From Paramecium sonneborni (lineage: Eukaryota; Ciliophora; Oligohymenophorea; Peniculida; Parameciidae): a stretch of DNA of 64,000 nucleotides. This document shows, in pieces, positions 49,377-60,808 of the stretch. The translations under genes were made by a program, and so were the position numbers. The stretch covers positions 206,693-270,692 of the forward strand of contig CAJJDN010000109.1 of NCBI GenBank assembly GCA_905182985.1, written 5' to 3'. The notes below the pieces were generated by a model. That model was not told the origin of the DNA. It did no database searches and saw only the letters and a list, made by a program, of their open reading frames with translations. Positions within the stretch are counted from its first letter, which is position 1, and the number at the start of each line of letters is the position of its first letter.

Positions 49377-49987
49377 GATACATGATAGAGTATTTGGGTT
49401 TACCATATGAAGATAAAAGATATCTTAAACCTGAAGAATGGTTTGGAGTACTTAATTAAGCTCCATTCAACACACATGTCCTTGTGAATTTACCATATAT
49501 CAAGGATGGTGATAAATACATCTATGAGAGTGCTGCTTTATATGTTTATTTGGCACATAAAGCAAATAGAGCTGATCTCTTAGGATCAACACCAGATGAA
49601 TAAGTTGCTGTAACTTAAGTCAGAGGTGTCATTTAAGATGCTTTAAAAGGATTCTTCCATATTATCACATTGCCAGAAGATTAATATGCAGCCAAGAAAG
49701 AAGAACTTTATGCAAATGAAGTCGCTTGGTTAATTGAAAGATTAGATAAATTCATTGAAGGAAAAGCATGGGCAGCTGGAGCCAATCTTACATACATTGA
49801 TTTTGCTCTTTTTGAATTAGAAGAAACATTGAAATCTTTCCATCCAGAATCATGGGCAAAATTTACTAATCTTTAAAAACATCATCAAGAATTCTCAAAT
49901 ATTCCTTAAATCAAAGATTATCTTGCTTCCGGAAGATTCCTTGCTGGACCCTTCTATCCACCTGGCAGATTTAGATGGGGATTCTGA
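49377..49987 (+). pseudogene. 5'-truncated GST duplicate
   Basis: Identical to 48196-48806 from the residues RYMIEYLGLP onward, with its first exon missing behind the N-run. Either a real tandem gene partly hidden by the gap or, more likely, the same locus assembled twice. Confidence 0.75.
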
Positions 49988-50299
49988 TAATCATAATAAA
50001 AATATATTATTATCACATTAAATGTTTTTTTTCAAGAAAAATTTTCAATTTCTATTTTATTATTCATTAATACACAGCTTTTAATATGAGCCTTTCTAAA
50101 AAATAATTAGATATTAATTTATATTTATTTTCAATTATATTGTAATTACTACTAAAATTTTATTCATCAAATTTTCAGTATTCATTAACAAAATACTCTT
50201 TATTAATTATTAAACCTAAACTTTATACATATTAATGAATTGTTAAAACTCTTGATTTATATCATAATTTTTTAATATACTTATTGTTGATCCTTAATA
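49377..50299. repeat. Second copy of the 923-bp duplication
   Basis: Matches 48196-49118 by eye; sequence beyond 50299 is unique. Confidence 0.88.
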
Positions 50300-50959
50300 A
50301 AAAAATAACCAAAGTTTATTAAAATTATTTAATTTACTTCTAAAATTTATTTTTTAAATAATATAATTCTTTATATATAAAATTTTATTTGAAAACATGA
50401 TATAATTTATTATGATATCAGAATTCATTAATTTTAGGTATAATATTTAAATGAAAATATATCAACGGAGAGTTAAGATGATTAGTCATAATCCTAATGA
50501 TTATTTATTTCATGCTCATTATAATAAACATTAAATATATTCATAAATTGTATATTTAAATTAATTTTTATTATATCTAATCAAAGATGTTTATAAAAAT
50601 CAATTTTTTTAAATTGTATGATAGATTACATATTTTTATGTTTGATAAAATGGATAATTCTTTTATAACTTCTCATACAATTTATAGCTTATAAAAAATA
50701 TTATCTTTTGATAGATTAATGTTGAATAATATAGAAATATTTTAATTATTTTTGTGATGAATTAATACTTAAGAATAAATTTAATATTAATATATTAAGC
50801 TGATTATAAAAAAATATCATAATGAAAGGTAGAGAATTATAATACTAAGAATAAAGGTTTAAAATTGCAATGTAGTAAATCTGAAATGAGTTTTAGTAGT
50901 AGTTATGAATTAAAAATGAATGAACAATAATAATGTTTAATAAATTTAGAATGAATTCA
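50300..50959. other. AT-rich spacer
   Basis: No frame or motif recognised on either strand. Confidence 0.45.
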
Positions 50960-51375
50960 TCAAAATTCTAAGTACCCTTTTAAGTATTTTCCTGTATCTC
51001 TTGTTAAATTTTCAATCATATTATGTTAATCTTTAACATTCCTCCATTATTGTGTTTATTCATCATAATAATATTAGAACAGATTAAATGGTGTTTATAA
51101 ATATAATCTTCTTTCCTTGACATTAGTTGTAAAATTATATTCGCCTAAATCTTTGACAGCTACACATAATGATAGAGTATCTGATTTAATATGAATTCTA
51201 TTTTCATATTCCTTAAGTTTATTGAATGATTATTCAACTTAGTGTAAAATATAACCAATTTCTCCTAAGAATTGTTCTTGAGAGATGAATGCTCTAAAAT
51301 AGAATATTATAGATACATTTTAGGCTAAGTTGCGAATCGATAAAAAGTAATAAAATTACTCCTCAAATAAAACAT
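50960..51375 (-). CDS. FXN: Frataxin
   Basis: 130 aa; one 23-nt intron (51294-51316). The first ~25 residues (MFYLRSNFITFYRFATQ) are basic and hydroxylated, like a mitochondrial presequence. The rest follows the frataxin fold: FLGEIGYILHQVEQSF as helix 1, DTLSLCVAVKDLGEYNFTTN as the first strands, then RLYLQTPFNLFQYYYDEQTQ and WRNV in place of the WLSSP...W core, and a closing helix. Frataxin donates iron or activates iron-sulphur cluster assembly in mitochondria. The start is only 5 bp from that of the SDR gene on the other strand. Confidence 0.8.
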
Positions 51376-51380
51376 AATTA
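51376..51380. promoter_or_regulatory. 5-bp gap between divergent start codons
   Basis: Only AATTA separates the frataxin ATG (minus) from the SDR ATG (plus). Promoter and 5' untranslated regions of each gene must lie inside the other's coding region. Confidence 0.6.
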
Positions 51381-52336
51381 ATGATTTTAGAATAAATTTA
51401 AGATTACCCAAGATTAGAATCATTTCTATACATATTAGGAATATTAGGATTACTTAAATTATTGAAAGTCTTAAATTTAATTTGGTAATTGATACATCCA
51501 AGTACTAATCTATAAAAATATGGAATTGGATCGTGGGTTTTAATAACAGGAGCATCAGATGGGATAGGAAAGTAATTAGCAATATAGTTTTCATAAAAAG
51601 GATTTAATATAATTTTAGTAGCTCGTAATAAGTAAAAGTTAGAGGTTGTAGCAAAGTAATTAAAAACTTAGTCACATATTATCGTAACAGACTTTTCTTA
51701 ATCAAACGATAAAAATTTATTCGATCAAATTATGAATTAAATTGGTAATAGAGATGTTAGTATTTTAATAAATAATGTCGGAGTTGATGTACTTAACAAA
51801 TTCCATATGTTATCTGATGATGAGGTTTATAATACAATAATAGTGAATTGTTTACCAATAACGATGCTTTCTAAGAGATTTATTCCTAGATTCTTACAAA
51901 GAAATAAATAAAAATCAGCAATTATTAATGTTACCTCCTTAGCTGGAAAATTTCCAACTCCATATTTTAATGTATACAGTGCTACCAAAGCATATGGAGA
52001 ATTTCTTACGACTACTTTAAAAGCTGAGTATCCAGAATTAGAGATTTTCTCTCTAAGTCCAGGTGAAGTCTCAACAAATATGACTTAAAATAGACCACCA
52101 AGTTTTCTTACTATTTCTGCTTCAGATTGTGCTAATGGCCTAATTAAAAGAATGGGATCAAATACAAGTGGTCATTGGAATCATGAAATATAAGCAGCTT
52201 TTTAAAAAATTGTACCTGCTTGCTTCTATAATTTCGTATTGATCAAAGTTTTTATATAATTCATATATTTTAGATACTTGCACCTAAATGGCTTAAAGAA
52301 AGATCATTAAATTATAAACATAATAAAATTGACTGA
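51381..52336 (+). CDS. Short-chain dehydrogenase, 17-beta-HSD12/3-ketoacyl reductase-like
   Basis: Around 305-309 aa. One intron near the 3' end is either 38 nt (GTATTG...) or 26 nt (GTTTTT...); both keep frame. A hydrophobic N-terminus (LYILGILGLLKLLKVLNLIW) anchors it in the ER. The NAD(P)-binding motif is LITGASDGIGKQL, then NNVG, and the active site is serine VTSLAG followed by YSATK. The GSWVLITGASDGIGK context fits the HSD17B12/KAR group, which reduces 3-ketoacyl-CoA in fatty-acid elongation. Substrate remains inferred. Confidence 0.87.
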
Positions 52337-52464
52337 CTTAACAAACTTTCATATTAAATTTAACATATTTGATTCTTTCATATTATATGACAAGTGTGAC
52401 TTAATCCATAGAAAACTCACCAACTTTCCTCCCTTGCTATGTAACTTAAACAAAAGAATAATCT

Positions 52465-52920
52465 ATGGCTATCAATCTCAGTTGGAAGGCTTTACTTAGA
52501 AAAAAAAATTAGACTAAACGCCCCATTTCAAAGATTGTTCCAAGATTACCTGAGTCAATTAAATCAAAAAATATACCAAAAAATGTTGCTAAAGCTATCA
52601 TATAACAAATCTTAAATAATAATGTCATGGATCAAATTGATGATTAAAAAGAATTTTTCAAATTCATCACTAAGAATAAAAAAATTTAAAATCTTGCTAA
52701 TCTCCTTAAAGTAACTAGACCTCACAAAATACAAAGAATAAATAAATTACAAACTTAATTTAGACAAATTTGGTATTTCATAACATATATTTATTGTTTT
52801 AGTTGGAACTTCCTTAAAAAATAATATGTACCATATATATTCAATTCTAAAATTAAGAATCCAGAAGGACATTTATAATATAGAGTTCAATTAATGAAAG
52901 TTTTTGCTTAAAAATAATGA
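52465..52920 (+). CDS. Small basic unrecognised protein
   Basis: 151 codons, or 141 if the 30-nt GT...AG segment at 52773-52802 is an intron; it contains no stop, so both readings are possible. Removing it deletes an odd hydrophobic patch (YFITYIYCFS) from an otherwise basic protein, which favours splicing. Begins MAINLSWKALLRKKNQTKRP. Could be a mitochondrial ribosome or nucleic-acid-binding protein; no family recognised. Confidence 0.5.
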
Positions 52921-53132
52921 TTTCTTTATATGTATGAATTTAATAAAATAATATAAATACTTACTAATTTGATAATAACTTAGTTAATATCAAAGACATA
53001 TTTAAATTATTTTTATTTTAAAAACCTTTCATCTATGATTCATATTGAATATATTAAGAATTGTATTTAACGATTAAAAATATTAGAATAACTTTTCATA
53101 AATAAAATAATTCAAAAAAAATAAAAAAGATC

Positions 53133-53430
53133 ATGTTTTACAAATTTATAATGAAAGCTGGAATTTAGACAATGAGATATCATATTAGACCCTGTATTGC
53201 TTATAGAATTATAGCTAACAATCACATAAACTTACATAATTTGAATCTCTTTTAGATTAATAATTTAACACCATTTACAGAAGAAGAGGAAAACGATTTT
53301 AATGAATTAAATTTAATGAACTGTTTGTCGGAGGTGAAATCTCTATAAAAAAATTGAGTTTAAGAAATATAACACCATTATTTACATTTTTGAAAAATAA
53401 ATAGAGAATGAAATAACATTTTAAAAATGA
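53133..53430 (+). CDS. Small unrecognised protein
   Basis: 90 aa if a 25-nt intron (about 53333-53357, GTGAAA...TTGAG) is removed; 74 aa otherwise, ending at the TGA at 53355. It contains an acidic patch TPFTEEEENDFNELN. No domain recognised. It converges with the HMG gene. Confidence 0.35.
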
Positions 53431-53480
53431 AAAATTGATACATAAACCAAAAATATCCAGATTATGTATTTGTTGCCAAT

Positions 53481-54369
53481 TCATTTTTTTCTGTTCATAT
53501 CTTTTTTATCTTTAACATCTTTCTCGTTAGGTTTCTTTGATTCACCTTTAACTTAATCTTTGTTATTTTTAGTTCCTTTTTTACTATTTTATTATTTTTT
53601 AATATTTACTTATCCTTGTCATCCTTTTTTTTATCATCTTTTTTAATTTAATCATTTTTTTCATTCTTATCAACTTTTTATTATTTTTATTAAGCGGTCT
53701 CTTCTTCATCTTTCATTTTTCTAGGACCTCTTTTAAAAGGAGGTAATTCTTAATATAATAAATCTTATTTTGTAGCAGATCTTTTAAACTTCTCTTCAAC
53801 TAATAATTCAAATTATTCTCTTTTCTCTGAATATTTTCTAATTATTAATTTATAAATTTTTACTTTGACCATTCTTCCATTTACTTATGATATTTTTCTA
53901 GCTTTTTATCAAATTCATCATCATACTTCTTTCTTTCTTTATTTGAAAGCTGATTAAATTGATCCACTAAAGCTTTTGATACTTATGCTTATGTAAAATC
54001 AGGATGTTCTTCAGAATATTACTTTCTATTCTCTGCTAAATAAACTAAACAACCAGATACAGGTCTCTTTGGTTTCTCAGGAATTTCTATTAAAGTTTTG
54101 TACTTTTTCAAATCTTATGCACTCCCTCCATAATACATAAGTAAATCTTCTTTATATTTTGCTTCCATTTTTTCAAAATCATCCTCATATTTTTCTTTTT
54201 CCTCTTCATCTAAACCTCTCCACATATCTCTTATCTTTGTTAAGATTTCTTAGGGTTTCATTTTACCATCTTTTTTCATTTGAGGTGCTTTTTCAGCATA
54301 AAAAACTTATAAAGGAGATATACACTATCTTTTAGGAGGTTACTTTAGTGTTCCACTTCTTAATTACAT
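53481..54369 (-). CDS. HMG-box protein with two boxes
   Basis: 278 aa; two introns of 26 nt. Box A begins near residue 9 (PPKRQCISPLQVFYAEKAPQ...WRGLDEEEKEKYEDDFEKM). Box B follows at about residue 95 (KPKRPVSGCLVYLAENRKQY...FNQLSNKERKKYDDEFDKK). The tail is Lys/Asp-rich (KKDDKKKDDKDK). Such proteins bend DNA and loosen chromatin. The boxes are HMGB-like by order and spacing. Confidence 0.9.
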
Positions 54370-55136
54370 AATTTGAGAGGGTATTTCAAATTTAAATTTT
54401 ATATTTATATATATTTTTGTATTTACATAAAAAAATTGAAATTAAATGTATTTTTTTCTGATTACAATATATCTATTCCAATTTATTCATCTATTTCTAA
54501 TAAAAATCAAAATAAACTTCAATATTATAATATTAAGTATTAAAAATATAAATACAACTTGTATTACCTTTTATGTATCTTTATAAAATAAAATTGATAT
54601 TAATCGTAAAACCATAAAAATTAGTTGTAATTCATTTTTCTATAGAATTCTCACATTAAATTTAAAATCAAGTCTTCCCTAGTCAAATTTCAATTCAATT
54701 TTAATCTATTTTTGTATAAATTAATGAAATATAAATTTTTTAAATACTTTTATTAAAAAAATAACTAATTCTAATTTCTCAAAATATATTTTGAACTATA
54801 TATTTTATTTTCATCTTATTTCAATGAATCAAACTTTTAAAATGTATATATTAAAGGTTGATTTGTTGAAATTGTTTAATAAACTAAAAAAAAATTGATG
54901 TGTTACTATGACTTAAATAATTTATTTTCTTCGTTAAAAATAGCAAATTCTAAAATCAAGAAATGTAACTTAGAGAGTTCGATAAACATAGTTATAAGAA
55001 GTCGTCTTAATAAACTTTTTCATAGTTGAGAATGAAACATAAAATTCAAAAGTCTTTAGATGAATAATTTGAGTTGACATAGGTTTATATAAAGTATAAT
55101 AATCATTTAATTTTTTTTAAAGAGGCTAGAGTTGGA
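54370..55136. other. AT-rich spacer
   Basis: No coding frame recognised; probably the HMG promoter and flanking DNA. Confidence 0.4.
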
Positions 55137-55920
55137 AAGATGAATTTAGTTGGACTAAATATTGGGACTGACAAACATGGTGAAGTAGATGAATTAAGAT
55201 CTTCCATTTCTTCATCTTTATTCAATATCTATAGAATTGGATTTGTTAATATTTCTTTTTAGATTTTCTTTTCATTTGCTTTCTTCATGAATCTGTTCTT
55301 TTAGATATTAAAGGCACTCATTCTAAATTATAATTAATAATTTATTAAATAAGAAATTTAGATTCATTTAAAATGCATATCTATAAATTACATAGAAATT
55401 GTATCAAATTGGATCATGTAGTTGAAGAACAAAAGTTTTTTTCAATTATTGATTGTAATGATTATTTGAATCAAGAGATCATTCAAGAGAAAAAAAAAGA
55501 TTTTTATGATTCTGATTCTTAGAAATTCTCATTTTTATTAATTCACATCAATATTAATTAATTTAAAAGTTGATGATGAAATATATAAAATCCAATAAAT
55601 ATTCAATTTTATTTCTTCTTGATTTTAAAACAACTTATATTTAGATAAGTGGTTATTTAATTGATTACATTCTTAATAAGTATGAGAGTCAAATAAATGG
55701 TTGAAATAAATTAAATCCAAAACAATATAATTAAGTTTTCTAAGCTGAATGCAATAAAAAAAGGCTAATAAACTAATGATAATTAGGCGTAACTTTTCTA
55801 ATTAGAAGAAAGACTTTTAATCTAAGATAAATATACTTTTGTTGTAGAATAAACAATAGTTTTAAAGACAATTTATGATAAAATAATTACAAAATTAATT
55901 TAAAGTTGTTCAGCAAGTTG
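55137..55920 (+). pseudogene. Coding-like fragments, probably decayed genes
   Basis: Three pieces read like protein but do not join. A frame from ATG 55137 begins MNLVGLNIGTDKHGEVDE. A shifted piece contains LDHVVEEQKFFSIIDCND. Near 55740-55920 another reads LEERLLIQDKYTFVVEQ and KTIYDKIITKLIQSC. I cannot assign families or introns that connect them. The neighbourhood also holds a decayed cyclophilin, so gene relics are plausible. Confidence 0.35.
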
Positions 55921-56029
55921 ATTTTAGATAGGAAAAGAAAACCATACTAATTCTATATGATAAATACTAATTTTTACAAAATGTCCAACAGCTCAATAAG
56001 GGTATCCATTCATTAAAAACTCTGATTGG

Positions 56030-56400
56030 ATATCATTCCTAAAAACGGCAAAATTCTATTTAATTATGCACAAGAAATTATAAAAGGGTTTGATAAACCT
56101 GCTGGATATAAAGAAGGTTAATTTCAGAAAGTAATTTAGGATTTCATTATATAAAAGAGATTTTGTAATTAGATATAATTTTAACTAAAATAAGATGGAA
56201 CTGGTTGTGTATAAATTTGACGATGAGAATTTCAATAAGACACGATGAAACTGGATTATTATCAATGGCAAATTCTGTATTCATATAAAAATGGATGTTA
56301 ATTTTTTATTATTTGTACTAATTACGATTGGTTAGAGTGGGGAGAATTATGATTTCAATAAATTAATGATGTCATAGAATATTTTAATTATATGGAAATG
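56030..56400 (+). pseudogene. Decayed cyclophilin (PPIH-like)
   Basis: Cyclophilin segments appear in the correct order but in changing frames: GYKEGQFQKVIQDFIIQ (family GYKxxxFHRVIxDFMIQ), QDGTGCVQI, KFDDENFN, DETGLLSMANS and GCQFFIICTNYDWLEWGE (family NGCQFFITCxxxDWLDGK). At least three frame changes and several TGA codons break it. The active-site His-Arg of FHRVI is Gln-Lys. NGCQFFITC is characteristic of the spliceosomal cyclophilin H group. Functional protein is very unlikely. Confidence 0.82.
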
Positions 56401-56440
56401 GAAAATTTATGTTAATGTTATATTATGCATATTGAAAATT

Positions 56441-57970
56441 TCAAAATTTGCCTTAGTTTGATATTAAACTAAGAAGTTCATCCCCACAGTGCTCATCATA
56501 TTTTTTTTCTATTTTAATGGTAGCTAAAGCTGATGTAAGTTATGTTATTTATTATTCACTGAGATTTAGTTATTTAATTTACTAATCTCCCATTTGCATT
56601 AATTTCTATTCAGAAATTTTAAACCCTTACAAAATTTTATATATACACTCTCCCTAAAAATAATTTATTTAAATTACTTCATTTAATTTAAGAATTTCCT
56701 CATAAAGTTTTTTTGAGTAAGTAAGATTTGAATTAGTTTAAACATTTTATTAAACTTTCATAGTGTAATTGTTGCCCATAATATGTAATTATTTTTAATC
56801 TGGAGTTGTAGGTGCTGTTCTGTGTTTTTTCTATGGTTAAAACTGTTATTGTATATTATGTTTTTTCTTTTGTATTTTAGAACCATCAGAGAAATCAGAA
56901 CCTCTTCTTGAATGAGAATCTGATGTCTTTGTGTTCGTGATTGATTATTAACAAAATGGTTATCCAATTTCCATTTTATCCTTACTCATATAATCTTATG
57001 GAATATAATTAGGAATTATTGGTCCAAGATAATTTGATGTAGGTTTATAAGGTTATCTTTTAGCTTCAACGTGAACGTTAGGTTCTTCTATAACCCAAGA
57101 ACTATCTTGCAATTATTTGCGAACCCTTATAAAATTAACTGAAAATAGTACCTTTTTTCTTATTCTAAATGATAGAATGCACATTCTCCTAACTTCTTAG
57201 TACAATTTGATTGAGTACAAGGTTTTGTTTTATAAATTAGAGGATGATATTCAAACTCCTTCCAGCCATGACAATATTAACACTCTTCTTAATCTGGACA
57301 TCCTCCTTTATCATAATTTAAAATTTGATGAGTTTTATTCCAATGTGGGCATTCCTTAGGTTACAATTTTTTTGGATCTCTTCTAAAGTCTTAAGCATTG
57401 TGAGCATAAACACATGATGCTCTATCATGACTATTAATGTTTTAAGATAAAAATCTTACTTAATTGTAAGAGGACACCAGACTGTCTTATATTGATATAT
57501 CCAGAAATTTTTGTCTTGAACCATTCCATCCAATTTAACTGGAATAATCAATTCTTGGTCATTATGAGCAAACGAACAATATACTCCATAATCACAATCC
57601 TTTATGTGAGTACAATATTTAGTCTTGTATCTATTAGGATGGTACACTTGCTCTACTTTGTTATGAGCGAATTAACATTCATCACCTTATGGACAATTGT
57701 CAGCCTAAGGGCATAATTAACATCTGAAATTAAAATTTCACATTTCCATTACTTATAAGAATAATATTTGAGATCTCTTCTTCGATCAGTTTCATCATGA
57801 AAAAATGGACAAAACTTTTTTTGGTTTATTTGATGCTGAATCTAACATTTTTAAGTTTTAAATAAATGATGGTCTATATGTTGTTCAATTCTAACTGGTG
57901 AATTAGGATTGTAAACATCTAAATTAGTAAGTGATGATTCGTGTGAACGAACTCTTCGACTTCCTAGCAT
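56441..57970 (-). CDS. CCCH zinc-finger protein, six fingers in two repeats (Unkempt/TZF-like)
   Basis: About 473 aa with introns of 29, 29, 26 and probably 24 nt. The fingers come as two similar triplets: a CPFFHDETDRRRD block followed by ECQFAHNKVEQVYHPNRYKTKYC and VYCSFAHND, then CVYAHNAQDFRRD followed by EECQYCHGWKEF, YHPLIYKTKPC and CAFYHLEQE. The repeated YHPxxYKTKxC linker suggests internal duplication. Such fingers bind AU- or U-rich RNA and regulate translation or decay. The C-terminal third is Ser/Gln-rich with a final coiled-coil-like helix. Its stop lies about 40 bp from the cyclophilin relic. Confidence 0.85.
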
Positions 57971-58119
57971 TCGTTAATAAACTATTTTTATAATAACTAT
58001 TTAATCAACTCATCATCATCATAAAAATTATAAAAAAAAGTTAGTTATAACAAAAATTTGAATTCTCAAAAAATAATACAATCCAATCTCATTTAAAGAT
58101 GATTATTTAAATATTTTTA

Positions 58120-58780
58120 ATTTCATAACTTAATTGAGTTTATTGAATTCAAATTAATACTACCCATACCTTAAAATTATCTATTTTTCAACTTTCCTTT
58201 TTCCTTCTTGAAATTATCTCCTCTTGTAAATTTTAATTTTTCATTTCCAAACTCTCCATATTGATCCCCTTCTCCAAATTTCTTTTTAGCCTCAAAAGTA
58301 TTATCCCTTAAATGTTCAGGCAATTTTTCATAAACTGTTTCATCACATTTTTAGAAAAATCTCTTCTTCTCTTTTTAATCTACAACTTCATCATTTATTG
58401 GTATTTCTGAAAATTAAATATTTCAATACTATTCATTTAAGTAAATGTTCTTTTCTCTGACAATACTTTTGTCTATTATTTATTGTTCTTCTCCTCCTAT
58501 TTTTGTTATTCAGTTTCCTCTTCTTGTTCCTCTTCTTATTCATCATTTTCAACTTCACCAACAAATTTATTAGCAAGTTTACTAATTAATATTTTATTGC
58601 TCATTACGGATGCCCTTCAACATAATATTTGATTATCTTTGATAAATCCTTGTTTGCCATTGGAGTTTCATCATGCTCATATAAAGAATCAATTTGCTTT
58701 GCCGATTTCTTTAATCCAATAGATCTTAAGTATTCTACTATCAATGGCAATACATCTTATGGAGTCAGGTCTCTTTACAT
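58120..58780 (-). CDS. Nopp140/SRP40-like nucleolar protein, compact
   Basis: 203 aa; introns of 26 and 23 nt. The N-terminus is LisH-like (VLPLIVEYLRSIGLKKSAKQ). A short acidic stretch (NDEQEEEQEEETEQ) replaces the long Ser/Lys repeats of animal NOLC1. The C-terminal SRP40 domain is clear: KRFFQKCDETVYEKL, LRDNTFEAKKKFGEG and LKFTRGDNFKKEKGKLKNR. Nopp140 chaperones snoRNPs between nucleolus and Cajal bodies. Much shorter than usual relatives (about 700 aa in animals). Divergent to the SNARE gene with 55 bp between starts. Confidence 0.85.
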
Positions 58781-58835
58781 CAAAATAATAAATGGAATTT
58801 ATTTTAATCACACAAAAATCAATATTAAAATTTTT

Positions 58836-59395
58836 ATGCAATAATAACAAATACAAAAACAAAATTAAGCTGCCTTAAATTAAGAATAAGAACTCAAACT
58901 TAAATAACAATAATAAGAAATTTTAAGCAACATGCACTAAATTAATCAATAATCGGCAAATACAATGCTTACAGTATTTTTTCTATTAATCATTTAAATT
59001 AGCTTCATAATCAAGGGTAAAAAATCGATTAATTTGAATAAAATTTAGATAAAAATTAAGAGAAGCTTCATAAAATTGATTACATTTTGGATATTATTAA
59101 ATCTCCCTGGGGTTAATTTAAAGCCTTATTCAAAAAACCTAAAACAGAAAAGAATGATTAAAATGATAAATTTTAAAAAAATTAACAAGAAATTCAATAA
59201 CCAAACTAACTTGAAGTTAATGACATTTATGATGAAATGATTAATCAAACAAATTAAATGAAATATTAACAACTTCTAACTAACTAAACCATAAAAAATC
59301 AAAATTCTTAATTGGATAAAATCAATTAAAAGGCTGATAAATAAACTGTTCAGATGGCCTAATAAAACCAAAAAATTGAAAAGATTATTAAATGA
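58836..59395 (+). CDS. SNAP-25-like Qbc-SNARE
   Basis: 176 aa with a 29-nt intron (58974-59002). Two SNARE heptad regions are seen: NQQSANTML then LHNQGQKIDQFEQNLDK (Qb, with the zero-layer glutamine in the family's place), followed by KSPWGQF at the motif end, and NQTIKNQNSQLDKINQKADK (Qc) at the C-terminus. No transmembrane segment is present, as in SNAP-25/29. It would join a syntaxin and a VAMP to drive membrane fusion, for example at trichocyst or alveolar sites (inference). The start at 58836 is favoured over ATG 58932, because upstream residues continue the heptads. Confidence 0.8.
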
Positions 59396-59484
59396 GAAAC
59401 ATTAAAATATAAAATATCTTAATAATCAACATTTATATAGTTTATAAATTTATTTAAAAGAAAAATTAATGTAGCAATAACAAT

Positions 59485-60756
59485 TCATTAATTTTTAGCT
59501 AATTACAATAATGTATTTAATTTGTTTAGCCTAACATCTATGCCCTATAAGTCTTCTGTAGATGGATCAATCTAATTTTAAGAGTTTGTTGCTATTAAGG
59601 AGTTCTCTTTATTTTTTTCTCTTAGATCTTTTAATCTTTTAATTAAACGTTATTCTTCTGGATCTTCTTATTTATTTGAATTTTATGTCTTAGGAAGATT
59701 TTTATTTTAAAATTATTATTTTGAAATCTGTTATTTAATTTATTAAGATTTTTTCTTCGATGAAGTCGATTTTGCAGAAGAACTTCATTCAGTTCGTTTT
59801 GAATTCGATTTGCGTCTAAATGAAGATTCAGTAACACTATCCTAGCTATTTTTTCTCAACTTTTTTTATTAGAAAAAAATACCCTTATTGGAGTTGTCTT
59901 TTCAACACTTTTCCTTTTAGAAGGATTAATAATACAATGGATTGACCTTTTTTAATTATGATTAGATTTCGATAAAGATGGAGAACGAGAAATATTAGAG
60001 TGATATTTGGATTTTGATTTATTGAGAGTTTGCTATAATTCTGATTCCAAAGAATTTATTCTTGATTTATTTGTTTTATCCTAATTCTTTAAAACTTAAT
60101 TTTCAGCAAATAATTATTATAGACATTCTTCTAATTCAATTATTTTTTTTGTAATTTCTGCATTTGTATTTTCACTTTATAAATATTTAAATCTGAGTTC
60201 ATTATATTCTTATTTGTTAATCATAGTATTGAAGGATTTGAATCATTTTTTTTGAATCTTCATAAAATAATAGATTTTTTTGCAATGATTCATTTTCTTT
60301 TCTTAATCTTATGATAGTATTTTTCATTTATTATAAATTTGGCTAATCATTAAAATTTAATGGTAGAGGATAATGGATTTTATCAAATTCTACAATGTAA
60401 CTCAGTATAAGATAACGTTTATTATTTGGAGCTAGATTTTGAGTTTTTAATTATTTAGATCTTTTATTTTTAATTTATTCTAAATCTGAATAAGTGAGAA
60501 TGTCAATGTATACAGTTTCCGTTTAATTATTAAAAGCAGACGATAACATTTTTAGAAAGGTTGTGTATTTCTTATAATTTCCAGTTTTGGAAGCGATTTC
60601 TTCAATATATTAAGCCTAAAAATTAGCAATCCAAGAATCTCCTGTTTATTTGGATTCAACTTCAATGTTAAGAGTTTCCTGATTGGCATTAATGTTTATA
60701 ATGTAATTGACATCATGAAATGAACGTTCAGCAAAGATATCTAGGAGATCTTCCAT
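59485..60756 (-). pseudogene. CCDC61: CCDC61/VFL3 basal-body protein gene with frameshift and in-frame TGA
   Basis: The first ~170 codons match CCDC61 closely: MEDLLDIFAERSFHDVNYII, KTGNYKKYTTFLKMLSSAF, DILTYSDLEQIKNKR and KRYLILSYIVEFDKIHYPLP. CCDC61 has an XRCC4-like head and coiled coil and positions basal bodies and their rootlets. After about residue 170 the coding frame shifts by one base somewhere in 60202-60242. The coiled coil continues in the new frame, passes one intron, meets an in-frame TGA (59785-59787) within a Ser/Lys-rich stretch, and then continues to the family-like end GIDVRLNKLNTLLQL. Two separate sequence errors or gene decay could explain this. Confidence 0.75.
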
Positions 60757-60808
60757 TTTGAATTATAAATCAGTTAATTTAATAATCAGATTTCAAAATC
60801 AGGGATAA

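Noticed and set aside
49081..49459. Open frames crossing the N-run
   Set aside because: They exist only because N codons were read as amino acids.
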